Positions 8,149-17,295 are shown, counted from the stretch's first letter. The stretch: 64,000 bases of DNA from Paenibacillus sp. JJ-223 (GCF_927798175.1 NZ_CAKMMP010000012.1:89446-153445), one strand, 5' to 3'. Program-made: numbers and translations. The notes: a model not told the origin generated them from the sequence alone.

Positions 8149-9078
8149 TTAAGGGATCAACGATTTCCATGCGCTATACTCATGCACCGATATGCCCGAG
8201 TAGGAATCGTAGCCTTTTGCCATGCTTTCTACCAGCTTCAGCTGGCTCTCCATGTATGCTTTGCCTTCCTCGTAAAACGTTATGAACTGGCCTTCTTTGC
8301 TCTGTTTCGTCTCGACGGCGATCGAAAGCTTTTTGCCCAGCGCGGCCGATTCGGCGAGCTCGGTCTTGGCCACATCGAAGATGGCCTTCGCCGTATCCCG
8401 ATATGCCATGATGGTCACGGCATCGTATTGGCGGATCATCCAGCTGCTGACGGCCATGTCCGATCCCGGAATCTTGTAGTTATCCAGCCAGAAAGGTAAA
8501 TCGGCCGCCACAGGCATGTTCATTTTCGCCGCCCGGTTCATGATATAACGCACATTGCCCTGCCATTCCGAAATGACCCGTTCCTGGTCGGTCTTCCATT
8601 CGGGAAGCACATGCGGCTCGATATCCAGGTGGATTCCGGCAAACCGTTCATCGGCTTCCGCTTGGGACTGGTACGCCTCTATCCAATCCAAAAAAGCTGC
8701 AATCTGATTCACGTTTTCGCTCAGCCCCCATGCAGGACGTCCATCCATAATATCTACGACAACGCCCTGTTCACCTGCTTTGCGGATGAATTCCTTATAA
8801 TAAGGCAATTTCACGTCCCTGTTGATTTGCAAATAAATGGCGCTGATTTGATGGGCTGCCGCAAATTGCAAGATGCTTTCGGTGTGATCGACGATCTGCA
8901 TCGTATCCCATAACCAGGTTGCCCTTATGGGTCCCTCCTTCTGAACTGTTCCCTGCACCGTGGGAATTTCCCCCGGAGAGCTCTCCGCGATGACGCTTGG
9001 CGTCGAACACGACGCGCCAATGAGAAGAAAGAGACTGCTGAACAACAACATAAAACGACGACCCCGGTTTTTTTTCAT
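8149..9078 (-). CDS. Putative TIM-barrel lipoprotein of unknown activity
   Basis: This is a 309-residue exported lipoprotein with an N-terminal KKNRGRR charge cluster, a hydrophobic core and the lipobox LIGASC with Cys24 as the lipidation site. The mature part has alternating strand/helix features of a glycosidase-like (beta/alpha) barrel: ATWLWDTMQI, ISAIYLQINRDV, GIHLDIEPHV and AVTIMAYRDTA. The LDIEPH segment resembles the acidic strand-4 catalytic motifs of GH18-like and related families, but no named family can be assigned with confidence. It is monocistronic, bounded by the AraC terminator and by a ~440-bp upstream region. The role is unknown; surface carbohydrate processing is only an inference from the fold-like pattern. 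Confidence 0.75.
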   Translation of the reverse strand: MKKNRGRRFMLLFSSLFLLIGASCSTPSVIAESSPGEIPTVQGTVQKEGPIRATWLWDTMQIVDHTESILQFAAAHQISAIYLQINRDVKLPYYKEFIRKAGEQGVVVDIMDGRPAWGLSENVNQIAAFLDWIEAYQSQAEADERFAGIHLDIEPHVLPEWKTDQERVISEWQGNVRYIMNRAAKMNMPVAADLPFWLDNYKIPGSDMAVSSWMIRQYDAVTIMAYRDTAKAIFDVAKTELAESAALGKKLSIAVETKQSKEGQFITFYEEGKAYMESQLKLVESMAKGYDSYSGISVHEYSAWKSLIP

Positions 9079-9401
9079 GTTTGAACACTCCCTTGCTTGT
9101 TAACTCCTCTGCCGATCAGGGAGATCATGTGCTGCTCCCGGCTCATGGAACCTCTGCGAATATAGGACTTTATTGCATTTCTTATATATGCAATACCACC
9201 TTATAGACGCACGACAAAAGAATCACTTAAACATATTTCGGGCGTTCACACTTCTGTATTAATAGTTCTTTAGACCCTATTTTTAGGACTTGGAATTTTA
9301 GCCATATGATGAGAGACGAGCGGATTCCATGCTGGATTTCTTCTAATAAGGAGTTACAAAACTTGTAAACGTTCGCCTCATGGACATGGAAATTGACATG
9401 C
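9079..9401. other. Intergenic region upstream of the lipoprotein gene, no gene seen
   Basis: There is no convincing coding region in this A+T-rich stretch. It contains an 8-bp inverted repeat (TATTGCAT and ATGCAATA, 9171-9195) that could be an operator for the lipoprotein gene, and a weak 12/14 cre-like match at 9364-9377. No clear -35/-10 pair was identified. Confidence 0.5.
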
Positions 9402-9437
9402 AAAAAAACCTTGCGTAATGCAGCGCAAGGTTTTTTT
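9402..9437 (-). terminator. Rho-independent terminator after adenine deaminase
   Basis: An ACCTTGCG/CGCAAGGT stem with an 8-nt loop is flanked by seven A on one side and seven T on the other. It would stop transcripts from either direction; here it serves the minus-strand ade gene. Confidence 0.88.
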
Positions 9438-9517
9438 GTGGCAACATATCTCCAGTTCAATGGTTAACGTCCTGTTCGCGTTGGATACGATCACACCTCA
9501 GGGTTATACAAGCCGCT

Positions 9518-11359
9518 TCATTGAGCCTTTACCTCGTTGACCTCCTCAAACAGGGATACCTGTTCAATGCCTTCCGACGAGATCCGAACAAGTCCTTTGT
9601 CGGACAAACGCAGCTCGGGAATGACGACTAGTGCCAGCAGGGACAGCGTCATAAAGGCATTGTTCAGCGTGCAGCCTGCCGATTGCAGCGCCTCGCTGAC
9701 GGCTTCGGACTGTGCAGCCACTTGCTCGAAAGGCTCGGTCGACATCAGGCCGGCTATCCGCAGCGGAAACTCAGTGCTGCCCGATGCCGTCACCACCGCG
9801 ACGCCGCCCTGCATGCCGATCACCTTGTTTCCTGCCTCTGCCATCAGTGCATCGTCATTGCCGATGATGAGCAGATTGTGGCTATCATGCGCAACGGTCA
9901 TGGCAATGGCAGCCGGTTTCTTAAAACCAATTCCTCCCACAAGCGCAACCGCGCGGTTGCCTGTTTGCTTATGCCGTTCGAGCACGGCAATCTTGCATAC
10001 GTCACCATCGGTCGGGACCTGCACAAGCCCCTGCTTTACTTCAACGTGGGCAAGCCTCTCTTTTGTATCCACATGATTTTCGGTCACTTGAATGACTTTG
10101 GCAGCAATGGTGCCTTCGACAATCGGTGCGGCCAAAGCCATGTCACCCGGCTGAAGATCCGGGTTCAGCTTTACCGTGTTCAGTGCTTCGTCCGGATAGA
10201 TGAATGGCTCCCATGCTGCCGTCATTTTTCCATGCTCGGCAACGATCTGGCCCGCTGCAATGGTCATGCCGACCCGAACGTCGGCCAGCCTTCCGTCCAG
10301 CAAAATGATGTCCGCCATATTTCCGGGAATGACGGCGCCGATATCGCGGGCCACCCCAAACCTCTCGGCTGTGTTGATCGTCGCCATCTGGAACGCGGTC
10401 ACCGGCTTCACCCCTTGGGAGATGGCCAGACGCACAACGAAATCCATATGGCCCTCCTTGAGCAAGGACTCCGAACTCCGGTCATCAGTGACAAGCAGCA
10501 TGCGGCGTGTATCAAGCCCCAGCTCGGTACAGGCTTTGATCGTTTCGGCAACGTCATGCCAGGCCGATCCTTGGCGCATTTTTGCATACATGCCCAGACG
10601 CAGCCGTTCAACCACGTCTTCCTTCGTCACGCACTCGTGATCCCCCGAAACCCCGCTTGCCGCATAAGCAGGAAGACGCCAGTCATCCGCTGCCCACGTA
10701 AAATGGCCATCGGCCACTTTGCCTGCGCGCAGCGTGGCCTGAATTTCGCCAAGCATCGTGTCGTCGCCGTAGACGACCCCCGGAAAGTTCATGACTTCCC
10801 CCAGGCCAATCATGTCAGGCCCCCATGAGAGGGCCTCGGCAACCTCCTCCGGCCCGATGTACGCCCCTGTCGTTTCCAGACCCGGATGGGTGGAAGGCAC
10901 GCAGGAAGCCACTTGCAAATAGGCAGCCAGCGGCGTTGTCCGTGCCTCGTCCAGCATCATGCGCAGCCCTTTCAAGCCAAGTACGTTGGAAATTTCGTGC
11001 GGATCGAAGAATCCGCCCGTCGTCCCGGATGGCAGCACCGCTCTTGCAAATTCGGATACCTTCATTTGCGTGCTTTCAATATGGCAATGCCCATCCAACA
11101 ATCCAGGCGCAATATATCGTCCCTCTGCTTCAATAATTCGGGTATGCTCGCCGATTGCATGGCTGACATCTTTGCCCACATAGGCAATACGTGCGCCTTG
11201 AATCGCAACGGACATGCCCGGTAAAATTTCGCCCGAAATGACGTTTACCAGCGTGCCCCCGCGAATGACCAGCGTCGCTGGCAAATCTCCCCGCGCCGTC
11301 GCAACCAGGTCGGGTACGCAATCTGCCAATGGCCCCCGCTCAAAACGTGTTTTTTTCAA
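9518..11359 (-). CDS. ade: Adenine deaminase
   Basis: This metallo-dependent amidohydrolase of about 613 residues converts adenine to hypoxanthine and ammonia in purine salvage. Hallmarks are the metal-binding APGLLDGHCHIEST near the N-terminus, the FFDPHEISNVLG segment, GLGEVMNFPGVV, DGHFTWAADD, SGDHECV and LLVTDDRSS. The C-terminal adenine deaminase domain includes VAHDSHNLLIIGNDD. The most upstream frame start lacks a ribosome binding site. The TTG at 11359 follows GGAGGAGG by 7 nt and gives a length close to the ~580-residue Bacillus enzyme, so it is preferred. A consensus promoter lies about 60 bp upstream and the gene ends in a strong terminator, so it is a single-gene unit. No purine riboswitch is visible in the short leader. 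Confidence 0.95.
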   Translation of the reverse strand: MKKTRFERGPLADCVPDLVATARGDLPATLVIRGGTLVNVISGEILPGMSVAIQGARIAYVGKDVSHAIGEHTRIIEAEGRYIAPGLLDGHCHIESTQMKVSEFARAVLPSGTTGGFFDPHEISNVLGLKGLRMMLDEARTTPLAAYLQVASCVPSTHPGLETTGAYIGPEEVAEALSWGPDMIGLGEVMNFPGVVYGDDTMLGEIQATLRAGKVADGHFTWAADDWRLPAYAASGVSGDHECVTKEDVVERLRLGMYAKMRQGSAWHDVAETIKACTELGLDTRRMLLVTDDRSSESLLKEGHMDFVVRLAISQGVKPVTAFQMATINTAERFGVARDIGAVIPGNMADIILLDGRLADVRVGMTIAAGQIVAEHGKMTAAWEPFIYPDEALNTVKLNPDLQPGDMALAAPIVEGTIAAKVIQVTENHVDTKERLAHVEVKQGLVQVPTDGDVCKIAVLERHKQTGNRAVALVGGIGFKKPAAIAMTVAHDSHNLLIIGNDDALMAEAGNKVIGMQGGVAVVTASGSTEFPLRIAGLMSTEPFEQVAAQSEAVSEALQSAGCTLNNAFMTLSLLALVVIPELRLSDKGLVRISSEGIEQVSLFEEVNEVKAQ

Positions 11360-11410
11360 TTTCCATCCTCCTCCGTTCCAGTACGCCCTGCAAAAAAGTA
11401 TATTGTTACG

Positions 11411-11439
11411 ATTATAAGAGTCCGCATCCTGGGTGTAAA
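11411..11439 (-). promoter_or_regulatory. Sigma-A promoter of ade
   Basis: On the minus strand, TTTACA (11434-11439) and TATAAT (11411-11416) are separated by exactly 17 bp. It lies about 50 bp upstream of the TTG start of adenine deaminase. Confidence 0.8.
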
Positions 11440-11524
11440 GAACCCTCACTCGATTTGTTTTTGATGATAAAATGCACGGCAAATATGATGAACCAAAACA
11501 ATGATTTGCATTTCTCCGACATGC

Positions 11525-11890
11525 CTATGTTAGAAATTGTTCCGTAATATCCTGCCAATCGCCCAGATTCGGCAGCTTTTGCTGTCCCCAATAGTCCAGG
11601 AAAATCGCTATAACTTTACGAGGATCCTCAGATATGTAACTGTAATGTTCGAATCTTTCGTCATCGAATACGAATCGCACTTCTACGACGAATTCCTCCG
11701 GATTATCCGTGGTCGCAGCCTGTAAATAGATGCTCTTGTCTATAGGTTGTGACGGCACAAGCACCAGATAGTCCATCAAGTCTAAGTTCGTGATGAGTTC
11801 GTCGAACAATGAAGCATTCATGTCCTCATTTTGATATTTGATCCCATTGCTTTCCAATGTGTAAGTGACGTTTGCGTAATCCACGTTCAT
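11525..11890 (-). CDS. Conserved hypothetical acidic protein
   Basis: This acidic, soluble protein of about 121 residues is not recognised. It starts NVDYANVTYTLESNGIKYQN and ends GDWQDITEQFLT, with a central FVVEVRFVFDDERFEHYSYI strand-rich segment. There is no signal peptide, membrane helix or metal motif. The start is unusual: GAGGAGG abuts the ATG at 11890 without a spacer, while a GTG two codons later (11884) is 6 nt from it and may be the true start. The frame is open for about 48 more codons upstream, but that part has low-complexity, unlikely composition. It lies between ade and helD on the same strand; no operon is evident. It could be an immunity-like or regulatory protein, but nothing in the sequence establishes this. 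Confidence 0.7.
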   Translation of the reverse strand: MNVDYANVTYTLESNGIKYQNEDMNASLFDELITNLDLMDYLVLVPSQPIDKSIYLQAATTDNPEEFVVEVRFVFDDERFEHYSYISEDPRKVIAIFLDYWGQQKLPNLGDWQDITEQFLT

Positions 11891-12059
11891 CCTCCTCTTT
11901 CGTTCGTTTCTGTTTCCATCCGAGCATAAATGCAGCAATGAAACCGTGCAAGGGCTGTACGATGCACATAAGCAAAAGCTCCCGTACCCAGAGTACGGAA
12001 GCCGGTAATCATTAATACCAGTCGAAGGATTCATTCGTCTGCCGGGTCATATCAACGTT

Positions 12060-14435
12060 TTACTCCGTTTGGGCCATGGGGACATCTGCCATCGCATACA
12101 GCTCTGCCGGCTGGGAAGTAATGAACGGGCTTGGCTCGCCTTTGCAGTACACATGCAGCAAATGCATCGCCCGCGTGCATGCCGTATAGAACAGCTTGCG
12201 CTCATGCTCCTGGCCGTATCTGCGGGCAGAGGCGTCGTGAATAAGCACGGCGTCGAACTCGACGCCTTTGGCAAGATACGCTGGAATAACGTGTACGCCC
12301 TGCTCAAAGGAAAGCGTCGTTTTTTTGATGAGCTTGGGTGCCTGCTCCAGCCTTTTGCTTAAAGCCTCGTGCACTTTTTTGCTCTCCTCAGCAGTTTTGC
12401 ATATGACGGCAACGGTCTCGAAACCTTCCTTCACCAGGCCCTCGATATCCTTTGTCATGGCGTCGATATGTTCTTGTGCCGAAGAAGTTACAACCACTTT
12501 CGGTTTGTCTCCGACACGGTTAAACGGCACGATCTCTTCCCCGCCGGGAATCATTCCTTTCGTGAACTCCACGATCTCGCGCGTTGACCGGTAACTCCGC
12601 GTCAGCTCAATGAGTTCAGTCTCTTCAGGTCCGTATAGCTTTGTCAGCGGCCCCGTCCCCTTAAGCACGGAAGAGTGCGCATAGATGGCCTGGTTGAAGT
12701 CGCCGAGTGCCGTAAATTTCGAACGCGGAAACAAACGTTTCATGAATGCAAGCTGGAAGGCCGAGTAATCCTGCGCTTCGTCGATGATGACGTGACGGAT
12801 GGCGGAATTAATGTGAAATCCAAGCAGCAATTCCCGCAGATACAGGTACGGCGTAATGTCCTCATAGGCCAGCTCCTGAACCTTCAGCCTGCCCAGCGTC
12901 ACATCGCAAATGTCCTGCCAGTGAGACGGCAGCGCTTCTCCTTCCATCAAACGCGTCATCAGCGCCTGGTCCTGGAACAGGTGTGCATACATTTGGCGGA
13001 CGTCAACGAAACGAAGCGCTTTGATCCATTTGCGCAGCGGTTTCAGCCGGTCGCTTACGACCATGCGTGCCAAAATGCCGCGTTCCTGTTCGAAATCGTC
13101 GAAACTGTCCACCTTGCCTTTTTGTTTACGTTTCAGGCGTTGATAGGCTTTCTGCAAATCCTCTGCATCCATCACATCGAGCTGCTGATCGACCCAATCC
13201 GCTTCCAACTGCCGTTTGCCGAACGCCGATAACTCCTTGAGCATCCAATCGCGCAGCAGCTCCAGTCTGCTGACCAGTTTGACGGACGGCTCGAAACTGT
13301 AAAATTTCTCAAGCATCGCCTCTGCGGGAACGACGACCTGTCCCTGAAAACGCACAGGTTTGAACTTCATGCCGCCATTCATCAAACCGTCCTTGTATTT
13401 TGTGATAACGTTCAGGAACGACTCCGACGATTTAAAACGGATTCCTGACATGCGCGCCGCGTATCCCGGGTCAGCCGTGGCCGTCAATACGTATTCCAGC
13501 TGGATGAACGGATCCTCCAATTGATACTCCTTGCCGAGCCGCCGCTCCAGGTACTCCTGGAAGGTGGTCTGCAGCATGTTTTCTTCTCCAAGCTCCGGCA
13601 ATACCGTCGATACATAACTGTTGAACATCGGATTCGGCGAAAAAAGAACCATCTGGTCTGCCCGCAAATGCTCCCGGTATTTGTACAGCAAATAGGCTAC
13701 CCGCTGCAGGGCGGCCGACGTTTTGCCGCTGCCTGCCGCTCCCTGCACGATTAACATGCGAGCCCGGTCATTGCGGATGATCCGGTTCTGCTCCCGTTGA
13801 ATCGTGGCCACGATGCTTTTCATCTGCGCATCGGACGTTCGACTCAGCACGGCCTGCAGCAGTTCATCACCGATCGTGACTCCCGTGTCGAACATAAAAC
13901 GAATGCGCCCGTCCCGAATGACGAACTGCCGCTTCATTTCAATAGTGCCGCGAATCTCTCCGCCCGGCGTGTGGTATGCGGCCGGTCCTGGAGCGCCATC
14001 GTAATACAGATTGGAAATCGGCGCGCGCCAGTCGTAGATGATGAAGTTCTCCTCTTTCTCATCCAACATGGAGGCGATCCCGAGGTAAACCTTTTCTGTA
14101 TCCGAATAACCAGTCTCCGTAAAATCGATGCGGCCGAAATACGGGGAGTAATGCAGCCGTTTCATTTTGCTGAGGGAAGCTGCCGTGTTCAGGTGGCTCC
14201 GCTCCCGGTCGGAGAGGACCTGCGATTGCTGCCGCATGCTCGTCGACGTTTCCCCGACATCGTCCGCCTCGCTGAAGTTCATCGTAACCTCGTCCCAGAA
14301 ATCCTTTCTCATCTCAACGACTTCTTCCCGGAAGGTGCTTACCTCCTGTTCAAGCGCCGCAATTTTCCGTTCGATCTGCTTCGTCACGCTGTCTACGCGC
14401 TGCTGCTCCTCAAGCCACTGCCGATCTGCACTCAT
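12060..14435 (-). CDS. helD: HelD-type RNA polymerase recycling helicase (UvrD/Rep superfamily)
   Basis: This protein of about 791 residues matches HelD of Bacillus (about 774). It binds RNA polymerase and uses ATP hydrolysis to release stalled core enzyme and nucleic acid. The N-terminal region is a long charged coiled coil (about residues 10-65), the arm that enters the secondary channel. FGRIDFT, DWRAPISNLYY and IVQGAAGSGKTSAAL (Walker A) follow. HVIIDEAQDYSAFQ is the Walker B motif, GDFNQAIY is motif III and LTRSYRST is motif IV. The ATG at 14435 is preferred because AAAGGGG lies upstream; the farther ATG at 14492 has no ribosome binding site. It is transcribed alone. Confidence 0.9.
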   Translation of the reverse strand: MSADRQWLEEQQRVDSVTKQIERKIAALEQEVSTFREEVVEMRKDFWDEVTMNFSEADDVGETSTSMRQQSQVLSDRERSHLNTAASLSKMKRLHYSPYFGRIDFTETGYSDTEKVYLGIASMLDEKEENFIIYDWRAPISNLYYDGAPGPAAYHTPGGEIRGTIEMKRQFVIRDGRIRFMFDTGVTIGDELLQAVLSRTSDAQMKSIVATIQREQNRIIRNDRARMLIVQGAAGSGKTSAALQRVAYLLYKYREHLRADQMVLFSPNPMFNSYVSTVLPELGEENMLQTTFQEYLERRLGKEYQLEDPFIQLEYVLTATADPGYAARMSGIRFKSSESFLNVITKYKDGLMNGGMKFKPVRFQGQVVVPAEAMLEKFYSFEPSVKLVSRLELLRDWMLKELSAFGKRQLEADWVDQQLDVMDAEDLQKAYQRLKRKQKGKVDSFDDFEQERGILARMVVSDRLKPLRKWIKALRFVDVRQMYAHLFQDQALMTRLMEGEALPSHWQDICDVTLGRLKVQELAYEDITPYLYLRELLLGFHINSAIRHVIIDEAQDYSAFQLAFMKRLFPRSKFTALGDFNQAIYAHSSVLKGTGPLTKLYGPEETELIELTRSYRSTREIVEFTKGMIPGGEEIVPFNRVGDKPKVVVTSSAQEHIDAMTKDIEGLVKEGFETVAVICKTAEESKKVHEALSKRLEQAPKLIKKTTLSFEQGVHVIPAYLAKGVEFDAVLIHDASARRYGQEHERKLFYTACTRAMHLLHVYCKGEPSPFITSQPAELYAMADVPMAQTE

Positions 14436-14727
14436 TTGTCCATACGCCCCTTTATCCCCCAATATGGCAATTTGACAATCTGAAAATGCCATGTTATAGT
14501 CAAATTAATAAAGTAATTATTTTGGTATTTTGTGAATTAATTCTAATTCATGCGTCGTTTTTTTATTGTACCAGCCACAACGTCCCGTTGCAAGCGGAGA
14601 CGTTATTTTTGCTTTCGTTCTCGTTGATGATCGCCACAAAGCCTCAACCTCCCGTTTCTGCTCCGACCACGCCTTCCTATTATAATCCGCATCGAATTGA
14701 AATATAGCCTGCTCCGTTTCCTGCATT

Positions 14728-15189
14728 CTACTGCCGAAGCTCTTCAACGGTTTCTTTCCAGCGCGAAACTCCTTCGTCCACGTTCTTTAATTCAAACGTG
14801 ATACCTGACGTAATCTCCGCATAGGGAGCCTTATCCACTTTGACTTGCGTTATCTTTGCTTCGAATCGGTCTCGCGGATGGCGGGCATTCTTCAGCGGGG
14901 GAAGCGGCTCAACCTCAAGCTTTATATGTATCAATTCTCCGTTCAATACCAACACCAGACCCGCCTTTCCCGTATGATGCATGTTTTGGCTGGTCTGCGT
15001 GCCTGGCCATAAGGCCAATCTGATCCGGTCCGGGCCCAATGCCACGACTTCGCCGACGCTGACCATCGCCTGGTGTGCCCAGCCTTCCGGGGATACGGTC
15101 AGCAATTGCATTGCTTCGTGCTGTTTGCCTTCCAAATTCCGCCCGTTCAGCCACTCCGCCAATTCGCTGTTAAGTTCATGCATAATCAT
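14728..15189 (-). CDS. Pyridoxamine 5'-phosphate oxidase-like (FMN-binding split barrel) family protein
   Basis: This protein of about 153 residues has a split-barrel pattern: LLTVSPEGWAHQAMVSVGEVV, RIRLALWPGTQTSQNM, KAGLVLVLNGELIHIKLEVE. These resemble flavin-binding pyridoxamine phosphate oxidase-like proteins, which reduce or bind small substrates through FMN. The polar C-terminal part (ARHPRDRFEAKITQVKVD, then TFELKNVDEG) is typical of small Bacillales members. Two closely spaced ATG codons (15189 and 15183) follow GAGAGGG; the first is used here. Family membership is inferred from the strand pattern rather than a diagnostic motif, and the substrate is unknown. A terminator separates it from the upstream FUSC-type gene. 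Confidence 0.7.
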   Translation of the reverse strand: MIMHELNSELAEWLNGRNLEGKQHEAMQLLTVSPEGWAHQAMVSVGEVVALGPDRIRLALWPGTQTSQNMHHTGKAGLVLVLNGELIHIKLEVEPLPPLKNARHPRDRFEAKITQVKVDKAPYAEITSGITFELKNVDEGVSRWKETVEELRQ

Positions 15190-15212
15190 ACTTCCCTCTC
15201 TTCGGTTGATTT

Positions 15213-15250
15213 GCAAAAACAACCTGGGCACCGCTGCTGGGCCAGGTTGT
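15213..15250 (-). terminator. Rho-independent terminator of the FUSC-type gene
   Basis: An ACAACCTGG/CCAGGTTGT stem with a 14-nt G+C-rich loop is followed on the minus strand by TTTTT. It lies 20 bp past the membrane protein stop codon. Confidence 0.8.
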
Positions 15251-15270
15251 TTGTTCCTTGGTGCAATCCA

Positions 15271-16338
15271 CTACGGCCATCTCAGCCAATTCAGCAAATG
15301 GTCATGAGACTCCTTGTCGTCGGCTGCACTGTGTACATGCTCCGCAAGCCGGTTGAGCCGTTCAAGCTGGTAGCCGTAATCGTAGATTGCAGCCGCAGCG
15401 ATGGACAGTCTCAGCATGCCTTCCTGTTTCACGTCGAAACGGGAAATCGCCTGCTCCATGAAACGGTCGTTGTCCTCATTGAATTGGGCTGCTTCTTCAT
15501 CGTTGGGCTTCAGCTTGTCCTCAAACTTAAGCAGCGCATGCTCGTGAAACTTGATGACACGTTCCAAATGGTTATCGAAGAACTGGTCCATTTCCGGCGT
15601 GCGCTGTGCTTGAAAGTAATGGCGCTCGACCGAATCCAGGACGTCGTATCCCTTTTGCAGACTAAGCAGCATCTGTTTATAAACGACCATTTGGCGGGTT
15701 TCGCTGAATTTCGGTCGTTTCATCTTCTTCTGCTCTTCCTCGAACAGATTGTATTTGTCGGATAGCGACTTGATGGCTGCCCCTAATTCGTTCTTCTGAT
15801 CGCGAAAAACCGCTTCCTTGATCTCATCGGAAATGGATGTCCGCAGGAGAAGAGACATGTTGTTGAATACGCTTTGGATCTGTTTCACAAACTGCACCTT
15901 GGGCTTGGGCGGAAAAACCATAATGTTAATCAAAAAAGCCGAAATGATGCCCACCAGTGTCAACAGGAACCGATTAAGCGCAAAGTGCCAGTCTCCCGAA
16001 GCCTCCATAATGGAAACGACGGTGACCAGCGTGAGCCCCACCGTTTCTCCCATGTTCAATTTCAAACAGATCATGATGACCAGCACGATGATCAGACCGA
16101 CCGCGATCGGTTCATTGGATAACACCATGCCGCCAATCAGAGCAACGATGGCTCCGAGCGTCGTCGTTTGCAGCTGGTCCAGGAAGTATTTCCACGATCT
16201 GTAGATGGACGGCTGCATGGCAAAGATGGCCGCGATCGCGGCGGGAACCGGGGATTGCGGGTTCAGGAATAAGCTGCTCAGGTACAAGGCCAGCGTCACC
16301 GCGATACCCGTTTTGAGCACGCGCGCACCAAAAGACAT
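15271..16338 (-). CDS. Aromatic acid exporter (FUSC/ArAE) family membrane protein
   Basis: This 355-residue protein has two parts. The N-terminal half (1-145) has several hydrophobic helices with TGIAVTLALYLSSLF, PVPAAIAAIFAMQPSIYRSW and LGAIVALIGGMVL, the pattern of aromatic acid exporter family proteins of Firmicutes. The cytosolic C-terminal half (150-355) is charged and helical (predicted coiled coil), also typical of the family. Relatives export aromatic carboxylates or are simply annotated as FUSC domain proteins; the true substrate is not known. A three-hexamer Fur-box-like sequence lies about 40 bp upstream, so iron control is possible. It has its own terminator and no co-directional partner close enough to form an operon. 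Confidence 0.85.
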   Translation of the reverse strand: MSFGARVLKTGIAVTLALYLSSLFLNPQSPVPAAIAAIFAMQPSIYRSWKYFLDQLQTTTLGAIVALIGGMVLSNEPIAVGLIIVLVIMICLKLNMGETVGLTLVTVVSIMEASGDWHFALNRFLLTLVGIISAFLINIMVFPPKPKVQFVKQIQSVFNNMSLLLRTSISDEIKEAVFRDQKNELGAAIKSLSDKYNLFEEEQKKMKRPKFSETRQMVVYKQMLLSLQKGYDVLDSVERHYFQAQRTPEMDQFFDNHLERVIKFHEHALLKFEDKLKPNDEEAAQFNEDNDRFMEQAISRFDVKQEGMLRLSIAAAAIYDYGYQLERLNRLAEHVHSAADDKESHDHLLNWLRWP

Positions 16339-16378
16339 CTAAGCCCCTCCTTTTCCAGGTTCCGGTTGTGTTCGTTGG

Positions 16379-16396
16379 ATGATCATTATCATTATT
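16379..16396 (-). promoter_or_regulatory. Candidate Fur box
   Basis: On the minus strand three adjacent hexamers, AATAAT GATAAT GATCAT, match the GATAAT Fur hexamer at 5, 6 and 5 of 6 positions. The site lies 41-58 bp upstream of the FUSC-type gene start. No experimental support is available. Confidence 0.45.
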
Positions 16397-16569
16397 ACCC
16401 CATATTTCTTTTTTTGCCTGACAAGTTCAAGAGAAAGATTTATTTTATCATGGAAGGCACAGAGATGCCATTCCTGATCTTGCAACGCAAACAATCCCCG
16501 CCGCCTGCTCGTCGCAAGCACCGAGGATTGTCTCATGTCAGGCCATCTCCCCCCGTTTTCCGGTGAGGA

Positions 16570-17295
16570 CTAGGGAACGATGCCCTCCCATTCCTGCTTG
16601 AACCGTTCCACGAACTGAACCATGAAGTCATGGCGCTGCTGTGCCAGTTCTTTGCCGACCGCCGTATTCATTCGATCCTTCAGCTTGAACAGTTTTTCGT
16701 AAAAATGATTGATCGTGGTGCTGCGCCCGTTCCGATATTCCTCCCGCGTTATGCTCTCCCGCGGCGGCAGGGAAGGATCATACATTTCGCGGCCGCGGGC
16801 ACCCGCAAATGCAAACGTGCGGGCAATGCCGATCGCGCCAAGAGCATCAAGCCGATCGGCGTCCTGGACGACCTGTGCTTCCAGTGAGCTGACCGGAACA
16901 CGATCGCCCCCAGCGAAGGAAATCGTGCGGATGATGCTCAGCACCGCTTCCTTTACGCCCGGTTCGAGCGGCTGCAGGTCCAGCCAGGTATTCAGTTTCG
17001 CCATGCCTGCCTCCAGGCTCTCGTTCAACTTTTCGTCAGGCACGTCATGGAGCAGGGCGGCCAGCTCGCAAATGTACGGATCCGCTCCTTCGCGGTGCGC
17101 AAGTTCGACCGCAAGCGCCGTTACCCGCTCTACATGCGGCCAATCATGGCCGTCGGCATTGCCTGCTGTATCGCCTTGGACGAAGGTTCGAGCGGCTTGA
17201 AGCACGGCTTCCCTTGCCGATGTTTCGTCCTTCTCTCCATTCGCAGAGGACTCCAAGCCCGGGACCGGAAGGTTCCTGGATGCCTCGTCCATCAT
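16570..17295 (-). CDS. HD domain phosphohydrolase
   Basis: This 241-residue cytosolic metal-dependent phosphohydrolase belongs to the YedJ/YpgQ-like HD family. The HD ligands are visible as GHDWPHVERV (His), LLHDVPDEKL (His-Asp) and VQDADRLDALGAIGIART (Asp), the last being the diagnostic family segment. Relatives hydrolyse nucleotides such as dNTPs. The N-terminal ~30 residues are polar and variable and make this somewhat longer than the ~215-residue norm. The start overlaps the malic enzyme stop codon (ATGA), with AAGGAG inside the preceding gene, so translation of the two is coupled. The reason for pairing with malic enzyme is not evident. Confidence 0.88.
   Translation of the reverse strand: MMDEASRNLPVPGLESSANGEKDETSAREAVLQAARTFVQGDTAGNADGHDWPHVERVTALAVELAHREGADPYICELAALLHDVPDEKLNESLEAGMAKLNTWLDLQPLEPGVKEAVLSIIRTISFAGGDRVPVSSLEAQVVQDADRLDALGAIGIARTFAFAGARGREMYDPSLPPRESITREEYRNGRSTTINHFYEKLFKLKDRMNTAVGKELAQQRHDFMVQFVERFKQEWEGIVP

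Noticed and set aside
9364..9377. A 12/14 cre-like match
   Set aside because: It is almost 300 bp from the lipoprotein start with no promoter nearby; chance match likely.
9227..9460. A 77-codon minus-strand frame in the gap before the lipoprotein gene
   Set aside because: It runs through the ade terminator hairpin, has no ribosome binding site and no family-like sequence.
11360..11525. Purine riboswitch ahead of ade
   Set aside because: The leader between the promoter and the start is only about 45 nt, too short for the aptamer, and the conserved loop sequences are absent.
14578..14614. A hairpin with a plus-strand T tail between helD and the FMN-binding-like gene
   Set aside because: No plus-strand gene precedes it and the minus-strand side lacks a T run, so it is not called a terminator.
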